Below, one piece after another: positions 56,206 to 64,000 of a stretch of DNA of 64,000 nt. Below the pieces are notes generated by a model. It saw only the letters and a list, made by a program, of their open reading frames with translations. It made no database searches and was not told the origin of the DNA. Source of the DNA: Blasia pusilla (taxonomy: Eukaryota; Marchantiophyta; Marchantiopsida; Blasiales). Position 1 is the first letter of the stretch. Each line of letters starts with the position of its first letter. The stretch is taken from positions 44,020,001-44,084,000 of the forward strand of contig CM114271.1 of NCBI GenBank assembly GCA_050084515.1. Direction: 5' to 3'. A program made the translations under genes and the position numbers.

Positions 56206-57250
56206 CCAGAGTGTGGAGACTTCGATGGCGAGGTCTAGTGGAGAGTCCTTGGATCCCGAGGCCAGTGAGGATACGACAAGTGGCCGAGATATTCATGATG
56301 ATGGAGTTGTCTTGGAGTACCTTCGTACTGGCAGCGTTGCAAGCACCGTGAATGCTAGAGAGCGAGATCGGATCCTACTGCGGGCCAGACGGTTCCGTTG
56401 GGAGGGGACACATGTTTTGAGGGTTTGGGAGGATGGCAAAGTACGCGTAGTGCCGCATCCTTCGCAGAGAGCACGACTAGTGCAGCATGCCCACGAGGAG
56501 TTGGGTCACTTTGGGGTGAAGCGGACGTACAGCTTGCTCCAGATTCAGTATTGGTGGCGAGGCATGCAGACTGACGTTTAGCAGTTTGTTGCCAGGTGCA
56601 TGGTGCATGGTGTGTGATCGGGTCCGAGCATCGTTCAATGCTCCGACTCCAAAGTTGCATCCATTACCGATCATGGGCTAAGGGTATAGATGGAGTTTGG
56701 ATTTTGCAAGACCTTTGCCCTTGACGGAGCGTCACAGTCGTTATGTGTTGGTGATGGTCGAGCACTTCTCGAAGTGGATCGAGTTGGTTGCATTGCCTGA
56801 CAAAGCGAGTGAGGGAGTAGCTTATGCCTTCCTTGACAGAGTGTTGAGTCATTATGGTGCACCGGCTGAGGTGTTGACAGACCAGGGTACCAAGTTTCGC
56901 GGTGAGTTCCAGACCTTGTGTGATCAGGCGCTGATCGACCACCGCACGACTTCGCGAGATCATCCCGAGGCGGATGGATTAGCGGAGAGAGTTGTGCAGA
57001 CGGTGAAGAGGGGTTTACCCAAGTATGGCTTGTAGAGAGGTCACCTAGGAGATTGGAACCTCCAGTTGCCATGGTTTGCGATGGGATACAGATTCAGCAG
57101 GCAGGTATCCTTAGCGTCTTTTTCACCGTACTTGCTACTTTATGGCCGAGAGCCAGATTTACCTGCGGCCATTCGTCGAGATGCTGGTGAGGTGCTGAAC
57201 CTTGATGACCTAGATGTATGGGTGTGAGCATGTTCTCAGAGGGCTGAGTT
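56198..57250 (+). pseudogene. E3 DDE integrase
   Basis: The zinc-binding part HAHEELGHFGVKRTYSLLQ (frame 56198-56581) ends at TAG 56579-56581. The core in 56697-57035 has catalytic Asp at residue 2 (DFAR), Asp62 (VLTDQGTKF) and Glu97 (DGLAERVVQ), a D-D-35-E layout. A TAG at 57033-57035 replaces a CAG of E1. A TGA near 57226 interrupts the post-core part (FSPYLLLYGREPDLPAAIRR). It would join element ends to target DNA. Confidence 0.88.
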
Positions 57251-57260
57251 ATTTCGGAGA

Positions 57261-57737
57261 GTGATGCCCATGGCGTTCGAGAACTTGGCGATTGCACAGC
57301 ATCGGGATACGTTGAGGTATGCGACTATTCGGGGTGGTGGTTATCGACCAACTATCCGGAGGTTTCATCAAGGAGATTATGTCTACTTGCAGCAGACGGC
57401 ACCGACGACGTTGGATGTGACTGCAGGGCGCACTATCTTGAGAGTGCGTAACATTTTGCCATCGAGTGTTCTCTTGCTGGAGGGACGCGATGGTATGGTA
57501 TGGAAGGACCATGTGCGTAATTGTGCGCCATGTCACCTTCCTAACATTGATAGTACAGTAGATCCGAGCTTAGCAGTAGTTCCTGCAGGCTTGCGTTGTA
57601 TGTTGTGTGGTTCTGCCCGTGGTACGGCCACGATGCTAGTCTGTGATGGGTGTTCGAGAGGATGGCATATGGCATGTTTGACGCCACCTCTCACTAGGGT
57701 TCCTCAGGGACGATGGATGTGTCCCAAATGTACATAG
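57261..57737 (+). CDS. E3 integrase tail with complete PHD finger
   Basis: A 158-residue frame. The tail reads RRFHQGDYVYLQQTAPTTLD, ILRVRNILPSSVLLLEG and WKDHVRNCAPCHLPN. The PHD finger at residues 111-158 has CMLC, CDGC, GWHMAC, LTPPLTRVPQGRWMC and CPKC, so all C4HC3 ligands are present. It ends two residues before the stop. There is no chromodomain. E2's M2 insertion site corresponds to about 57670 here. Confidence 0.9.
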   Translation: MMPMAFENLAIAQHRDTLRYATIRGGGYRPTIRRFHQGDYVYLQQTAPTTLDVTAGRTILRVRNILPSSVLLLEGRDGMVWKDHVRNCAPCHLPNIDSTVDPSLAVVPAGLRCMLCGSARGTATMLVCDGCSRGWHMACLTPPLTRVPQGRWMCPKCT

Positions 57738-57905
57738 AGTAGGTAGTTCTACATTCCGACTTGTGTCTGTGACATGGATGACAAGGAGGCGACTAACGAT
57801 GGGGCCACATGAGCACCCGGCCTTCTTGCTCTTAGCGTCCGAGAGATGTATGTCATGGTAGGTAGGTATAGATGGCTATCTGGAGTTAGAGGGACCTAAC
57901 CACCA

Positions 57906-58045
57906 ACTAGGGGGGCGATTGGAGATATTTTGATACTTCTTGTCTCGTTGTTTGGATGCCATGAGTTAGCATGGGATCATGCGTGTTTGTGTGTGTGTTC
58001 GGTGACAGCGATGTATGTTGTGTAGCAATGTGTATGCGCACGATA
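57906..58045 (+). repeat. E3 polypurine tract and terminal B segment
   Basis: ACTAGGGGGGCG at 57906-57917 is followed by B (TGGAGATATTTTGATAC to GTATGCGCACGATA). It joins E4 gag (GATGC of the V-D-A codons, reverse strand) with no A2 or second B. Recombination between B1 and B2 would leave this product. Confidence 0.8.
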
Positions 58046-59675
58046 GCATCTACAAAAGTAGTTGTCACACTCACTTCTCCCATCGCCCTACATGCTTGCA
58101 CATCCACAACATAAACCCTCCGGCAACTCTGATCAAGACCTATCGATGGGGTGCTCTTTGCCTTGGACAACGTGAAAGACTGAGGAAGTCGAGTCTGTTT
58201 CCTAGCCTCTCCTCTCTATGGATCGAACTCTACAACTGCTCCACGAGTAACAACTACGACTTCCTCCATCTGTACAATCGCACATCCAACAAGGATCCTC
58301 CATGTCTTTGGCTGCTCCATAAGACGTCGATGCCACTGATCCGGCATCAAGTAACTGCAATGCCATAGCGGCAATCTGTTGCTGCAACTGTTGTATCTGA
58401 GCAGCCATCCCAGCCTCATGCCCGACGTCTCCCTTGATGTGTCTAATTAAGTGACGGACCTCTACCTCCTCCTTGGGCAACTCCACCATCCCTCGGCCAA
58501 ATCCAACTCCTCGTCCCCCAACGGGACCACCTGGTACACAACCTCTAGGTCCACCTGGATCGACAACTCGCTTTGGTGCCCTCTCTGGCCCTCGGTCCGA
58601 GCGTAACTCAGGGTGTAGGTTGAAACACCTTGTGCATGTATAACCATATTGCTGACAATGATCACATTGGTATAATCTTGGTGTGGGCCCATCTCCTCCT
58701 CCATGCTAAGGCACGCGTCCACTACCGTGACGGGTGCAATCGCATTGGTGATGGGCTCCACCGCATGCCCAAAAAATCATCCTTGGCGGCTACTATTGAG
58801 CTGCATATCATGACATGAATCGATGTGGCACAGACTCCTTGTATCCTCCTTGAGCTCGTAATGCCATAGTCCTCTCCCAAAATCCACGTTGCTGCACTGG
58901 TGGTGCAGGCAATCATGAATGCTCCTGCACGGAACCCATGGTTGCTACGCTCTCCTCGGCCATGTTGCGCTCAATATTCTCTATGGTCTCAAAAAAATCT
59001 CTCAACGTAGAGGAGGTGTGCATAAGAAGTACCCCATCCCTCATCCATTTCCCCGGGTCTCCGTCCATCATCGCGTACCATGCTTGGATAGCCTAGGACT
59101 CTGTCACCCCCTAAGTGACACTAATCAAACGACGTAAGCGAGTGAAGACCTCAGGCAAACTCTCACTTGGACGCCTATGGAAGCCGTGGATACTCTGCAA
59201 CTTCTCAGTCGGTACCTCCTCGTAGATCGTCCGCAACTTTGCAAAGAACTCAACTAGGGGGTTGAACCTAAGACGATTCCGATTGGATGATGCAACTGCT
59301 CTAGTTTGAGTTACCCCTCCTAGGCCATTACTTGTGGAAGAGGAAGGAGCCTCTCCTAACTCCTCCTCCTTGTCTACAAATGGCTCAGTTCATGACACAT
59401 AGTGTGGGTCATAGTAGAGTCTCCAGGCCTCAATCTCATAAGCATATCTATGGGAGAACTCATAGTAATTGTCCATAGGCACCCCTCTAAGTGTTGGAAT
59501 ATAGCATTCCATGTTGTGAACGGGTTGAAATCTCTAGAGTTCCTAGCCCGCTAGGAATCACACCAACTCTTAAACTCCGTAATAAAGTCATGCAATTCTA
59601 TCGTGCCTATAGCACCCAAAAACCTATGTGGTCCTTTACCTCAATCGTCCATCTCGTACTCCTAGATGGCATGAG
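58046..59675 (-). pseudogene. E4 gag, minus strand
   Basis: In sense: QHLEG.PMDNYYEFSHRYAY near 59480, capsid-like ESLPEVFTRLRRLI near 59150, second knuckle CDHCQQYGYTCTRC near 58650, Gly/Arg linker, AAQIQQLQQQIAAMALQL near 58400, and CRAMGEVSVTTTFVDA at the truncation point 58046. The frame is broken by several shifts and stops. It supplies the gag N-terminal part missing from E3. The gag N-terminus continues beyond M3. Confidence 0.75.
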
Positions 59676-60005
59676 CAAGGTTGCATGTGGACAAAGTCTG
59701 TGTCCGTGGACTTATGTCCGTCCTATGGAAGGACTTGTCCCTATGGGCCCCATCTTTTTCTTTGTTCTCATTCCCCTTACTTGCCTTCGTGTTCCATACT
59801 CCCCCATTTCTTCCTCCCTCCACCTCCACTCCCTCCTTCCTCATTCCTCCTCTTATCCTTGCCTTGCCTTCCATCATGGACTAAAAGTGTGGATCCCACC
59901 TCTTGGAACTTATGTCCATGGACATGTCCAGACTTGTCTGTCCCTGTCCGTCCCTGTCTGTCCTAAGGAAGGACTTTTCCGTTTTTGTGCAACCATGGGC
60001 ATGAT
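59668..60005. mobile_element. hAT-like miniature element M3 in E4 gag
   Basis: 59676-59997 (322 bp) has ends CAAGGTTGCATGTGG and, inverted, CATGGTTGCACAAAAAC. The flanks GGCATGAG (59668-59675) and GGCATGAT (59998-60005) are an 8-bp duplication with one mismatch. It is highly similar to M1 throughout. Confidence 0.87.
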
Positions 60006-62488
60006 CACTCATTGTATGCGGTGATGCACTAACAACCTCCTCTAGGCCCTCCCCCTCATCTAACGATGACATAGAAGGAGGTTGAGGCGGTCCCTCACGT
60101 GGAGACCCTTGAAACCTCGCGCCACTCCGAGTAAAACCTCTAGAGCTACTCTTAGGTCCACCATCTTGCCTCTCAAAGTCTCAAAAGGACATCGTGATGA
60201 GCCTTGTGCCCCTCTCATGCGATCACTCTCAACCTCGCTAGTAATCACTCAGACTAAATATGTGGCACTCAATCTACACTCTCTCTCATTGAGACATGTG
60301 TTATGCAGCAACAAGCGATATGGTGCGACAAATCAACTACTATCCTATTGTCTCATCGACAGAACATACACTCAACTTTGGACTTCCCACACATGTCTAG
60401 GTCCTCTAAACCTCTAAATGATGCTCTCAACTTTTGCACGAAACCCAATATCCCAAAATAACTACCCAATACCTGGAATTCCCTCACACGTGCACGGAAA
60501 AAGACTAGACAAGGTAACTTAAACAATGTCGATGTCGCTCCTCAACAACTGAAACTGCAACTCTCGACCCCAACTCAAGCGTGAAGACAAACTCCTCTAA
60601 TCAGCAAGTCGTACTCATGTGATATTGACGGTACTCAAAACTCCTCGATGTGCGGTACGGGTGTAGTGGTGTAGGTGCGGCACTAATGGCACGGAACAGC
60701 GACAAACAGCACAACACTCAAGAATGGGGTGCGGCACTCAACGGCATACCCTCCTCTATCAGCAACACACCCTCTCCTCCCTAGTGATGGTGGGGCTCCG
60801 CGATTGAGATGGTGCGGCGTGTCACGGTACGGTACCCGATCATCATCAAGCGGCTACCAACCTCAAGACATAGTATAATGGAAAGAGAACTTAGAAGGTA
60901 CTCGTAAATAATCGATGTGCAACGGTTAAGGATGGCACAACTCCACTAGTCTTGCCGACATCAATGGTGTAAAATGATAATCAAAACCTCACTCTCGACC
61001 CTCGATTGTTGTTGGTAGTACTCAGTGGCCTTAAGTCACAAAAATTGACGGTCTTCAGTGCTTACGGTCCAATCAACAACGATGAAGAACGCGGTCGACG
61101 ACTGCCAACAAACGGAGCAAGGAAGGCTCGAATGGAGGGTGAAAGTCAATAGTGCTTACAATATATTTCATGTGGGTAAATTTTTTATCTATTTTAATCT
61201 TATTCAAAAATTCAAATTTTTTTGTTTTTTCTCACTCCAATGATTCCTTAAACTAAGGGTCAACTCACTAAAATTACTCATATTTTGCCTATATTCCACT
61301 AAGCCCCATAAATATTGGATCAACACCCACTAAATAAAATTTCCACTCAATTTAACCTCAAGATCCTAAGTTTCACTTGTCCTTTCCTCAACAATAAAAT
61401 ATTTTTTAATTTTTTTATCTCAAATAAGAAGTTACCAAGAATTTTTGAAATTTGCTCTTTCCTCACGCAACGGCTTATTGAAGATTGAGTTACAGTCAAG
61501 CTCATGAGACACTTGAACTGCTACATTTGGTACTCATACAAAATAGGGAAGCTTAATCTTGGTTAGTCAGTTAGGCGGGATTATATTAATTAGGGTTAGT
61601 TAATCATAGTTAGTCTAACTCGAGACTATGGTTAAGGTTAGGGTTAGGGTTACTTGTACATTCCCTATATAATTGAGAAGGGGACCAACCTCCACTCATT
61701 CTCTCATTGCAAATTTCGTTCGCCATGGTGGTGTGTGAGTGTGAGAGCCGTTTCCCACCAGTTATGCTTCTTTCGTAGTTTTCCACATGGCTATGGTAGC
61801 CCACAAAAATTGTCACAACTTCGCGCTCAAATTTTGAAATTACACACCGTTTCTCAAGAACGCGCACGGCTTCTTGATCTATAACAGCATCAAATTGGTT
61901 TCTTCTTTTGACCTTTCAAAAAAAATAGACATGGACTGTTGTGCAGCCCATAGTCTCTTCTCATGGTGGATATGGCAGCTCCACGGAAATGGTTATAACT
62001 TTGTGCTTAAATGTTGAACTTGCGCACCATTTCTTCCATAGCGTGAAAAAATTCCTGCTCTATGACAGACTTAAAAAAATTCTTCATTCATCCTTCCATC
62101 AAAAACTGAAAATGATTGTCGTGTAGCTCGTGGTCTCTTTATCCTATAAAACATTTGGCAGCGCTTCTGTCCTGATTACTCCCAAGGAAAACATGAAACC
62201 TGTAAAAACAGCAACTTGAGAGCTACATTGTACTCTCGAGAGCACTAGAATGGAGCAACCCTCTCCCATACTCAATTTTTAACAAAAATTGGGCAGCGCT
62301 TCCGCACGCCACTCTCCCACACGAAAAATCGGTAAAGCAAATCACAAACACAAGCAGCTCTTGCTCCGGTGAGCACTCCTATGAGCACTCCTATGAGCCT
62401 CTAAATAGGAAACACGGTCCCCAACCTACACAACAGCAAATAACCAGTGAGCTCTTCCATAGTAGCTCTCTCAATCACTCTTTCTCTC
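60006..62488 (-). other. E4 gag start and 5' leader
   Basis: Sense orientation is right to left. The part next to M3 continues gag N-terminal sequence to about 60250. The remainder is untranslated leader. 60240-60500 resembles E0's 6304-6650. GTGGCGTGCGGAAGCGCTGCCC (reverse strand near 62290-62310) is the leader motif also found in E0 and E1. An AT-rich stretch at 61150-61600 and a short TTAGGGTTAGGG at 61635-61650 show no gene. The minus-strand ORF 61867-61610 is not convincing. Confidence 0.55.
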
Positions 62489-63024
62489 TTTGTAAATCAA
62501 GTGGAACTCACTCACAACAAGATCTCACAAATGTGCACACTCCATCTCTCTGTCTCTCTCTCATGTCAAACCAAACCCACTCTCCTAATAAGAGGCTTGG
62601 GTTACACACACAAGGCAAGGAGAACCATAGCTCCGCCGCATCATGCCAAGAGGTTCAACAAAGAGAGAACAAGCTCTCAAGCTCTCTCTCTCTCTCTCTC
62701 TCTTGGAGGTATACCCCCTTCCCTCTCCCAAGCTCTCTCCACAATAACTTATGCTCTCAGGTCATCTCGTTGGCTCTTGACCTGCTGTAGCGATTCAAGG
62801 TCTAGTTTCCAAATTAGAAAGACAATTATACAAAAAAATGGTAACTTACCCGAAATAGTAAGTTCCTCAATATGGCTCCAAATGAGCCGAAACGAAGGGG
62901 AAACCTGCTCTCTCAAGTTACCTGTGGCCTCATAAAGGTCTTCCTCGACCTCTTGAGGGTTTTCCTCCAGTATCTCCAAAGGTGATCTACTAAATCTCAT
63001 CAATCTATCCTAACAGACATGATA
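62489..63024 (-). repeat. E4 terminal segment A1 (5' LTR-like)
   Basis: In sense it starts TATCATGTCTGTTAGG at 63024 and ends CCACTTGATTTACA at 62489. It is closely similar to A2 of E5, including TGTTGAACCTCTTGGCATG, TAATAAG flanks and CT tracts (62551-62563 and 62681-62703). No B segment precedes or follows it. Confidence 0.8.
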
Positions 63025-63349
63025 TAGTAGATAACAACGATAGTGAGATTACTTGATGTCGGGCTTGTGGCATCCACTTCATATGGAGTGGCGAGGGATA
63101 TAGAGGATCCCAACTCGACTATTCATCACTCCACTTGCAGTAGTGGTCTCTTTTTAAATCATAAAGCATCAAATCTCTCATACAAATCCATGTCTTTCTC
63201 ATGTCAAACCAAACTCGCTCTCCTAGTGGGAGGCTTGGATTAGTCACAAGGCAAGAAGGACCATAGTTCTGCCACCTCATGAAAGAAGGTTCAAAAAAGA
63301 GAGAACCGTCTCTCAAGCTCACTTTCCTGAGGTATATCCCTTCCCTCCA
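63025..63349 (+). pseudogene. family-E scraps: gag piece and A fragment
   Basis: 63043-63120 on the plus strand encodes LLDVGLVASTSYGVARDIED, matching the gag linker of E3 (LPDAGSVASTSYGAARDLED). 63195-63345 is a reverse-strand fragment of segment A (ATGTCAAACCAAACTCGCTC, AAGGTTCAAAAAAGAGAGAA). Both are diverged. Confidence 0.7.
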
Positions 63350-64000
63350 TATCGTGACCCTCATAACCAAATGCACGCCAACGCAAAACATTTGAACGCT
63401 TGTGGGCTCACACTAGGCTGGAAGTGCGTCGGAGTCTTACAAGTGAGACATGAGCCTTGATGGGTGCCTCAAATGATGAATGTCATGATCTACCAAAAAA
63501 AGACCAGACGTAAAACAAGACTTGAGAAAAGCTCAAATCCCGCAAGAGTTGGGTGCCAAGAGGACTGCAACATGGCTTGGAACTTGAGTTTTTGAGGATT
63601 CTCCATGTTTGAAATCATAATGACTAGACCCAAGATGTATTTGGGATGAATAAGGTGGCGTTGGAAAGCTTGTAGGAAAATAATTGTAACGCACTACAAA
63701 TCCAAAAAGAAAATACATAAGTAGAAATCTAGAAACCATCCCAAAGATATCAGAATGATAGTTGGGTTGAGGGTGTGCAGGCTATGAGCCTTTTTCTAGC
63801 CCATGGTCGCCCAATGGGAGCCCAGTCCGCCCTCCAGGCTTGCCTCCAGGGTGCGGATCGCGGATTGCGGATACCCGATCTCGCACGGACATAGACTTTG
63901 TCCATGTCCAACCTTGCTAAAAATAGGAAAGGGTTTGGAATCTCTAACACTATATATAAGAATTTAAAGCAAAGCCTCATAATAGAATGATAAATTGTTT
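63350..64000. other. dispersed repeat and miniature-element end
   Basis: 63350-63470 is the partner of 45890-46026. 63868-63917 carries an inverted miniature-element end (GGACATAGACTTTGTCC, CAACCTTG) followed on its left by GC-rich sequence, as at 47841. The rest shows no gene. ORFs at 63533-63980 look incidental. Confidence 0.5.

Larger units (their letters stand above)
52835..58045 (+). mobile_element. E3: family-E copy, protease end to right terminus
   Basis: Plus-strand sequence runs from the end of the protease region (SYDVLVGGAVLYPMGFSL) through methyltransferase, RT, RNase H, integrase and PHD to the polypurine tract (57906-57917) and a single B segment (57920-58045) ending GCGCACGATA. 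Unlike E1, X, E2 and E5 it has no A2-B2 after B1. The right end abuts the gag of minus-strand copy E4. Segment A1, the leader and the gag N-terminus are missing. Confidence 0.85.

Noticed and set aside
61626-61652. Telomere-like TTAGGG repeats
   Set aside because: Only two to three units, and plant telomeres are usually TTTAGGG. Insufficient for an interstitial telomere call.

Overview
This window looks like heterochromatin-type nuclear DNA from a streptophyte, most likely a land plant. The evidence is nested LTR retrotransposons, a copia element whose primer-binding site matches plant initiator tRNA-Met, a hAT transposase with a DUF659 domain, short inverted-repeat elements, a ~176-bp satellite and long CT tracts. 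I cannot name the species. The Ty3-type family present carries a cytosine-5 DNA methyltransferase. Comparable gypsy elements have been reported from charophyte algae, so a non-flowering lineage is plausible, but this is inference. I see no convincing complete host gene and no tRNA or rRNA.

The dominant resident is one Ty3/gypsy-like family, here called E, in at least seven copies or pieces. Its coding order is gag (two zinc knuckles), aspartic protease, a Dnmt3-type cytosine-5 DNA methyltransferase (motifs I, IV, VI, VIII, IX/X in linear order), reverse transcriptase, RNase H, DDE integrase and a C-terminal PHD finger. The element therefore carries a DNA-methylation writer and a putative histone-tail reader. 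E1 (8597-18368) is nearly full length and has a short target duplication. E3 (51574-58045) has an open RT but an inverted gag-protease block. E0, X, E2, E4 and E5 are partial copies. No copy is intact. E1 and E3 are broken in different places.

The ends of family E do not form ordinary paired LTRs. A segment A (~480-540 bp, starting TGTCACATCTG or similar) lies at the 5' end. The 3' end reads polypurine tract, B (~130 bp), A, B. This A1...B1-A2-B2 arrangement is seen in four 3' ends. It resembles the split direct repeats of PAT/Ngaro elements, but here it accompanies a DDE integrase rather than a tyrosine recombinase.

Layout: 1-3.1 kb LINE remnant, (CT)100 and a hAT-like miniature element; 3.1-8.6 kb family-E pieces on both strands; 8.6-18.4 kb E1; 18.4-24 kb another gag remnant, unrecognised ORFs and a RING-like ORF; 24.0-26.6 kb satellite; 27.1-34.3 kb hAT transposase gene split by a Ty1/copia element (28132-32933, perfect 5-bp target duplication); 35-37.3 kb GC-rich palindromic tract and E2; 37.3-46 kb mostly unrecognised sequence, with a more GC-rich stretch at 40.5-43.7 kb; 46-48.4 kb E5 and a GC-rich tract; 49.4-50.5 kb array of short palindromes; 50.6-51.5 kb unrecognised ORF; 51.6-63.0 kb E3 and E4 head to head; 63.0-64 kb mixed fragments.
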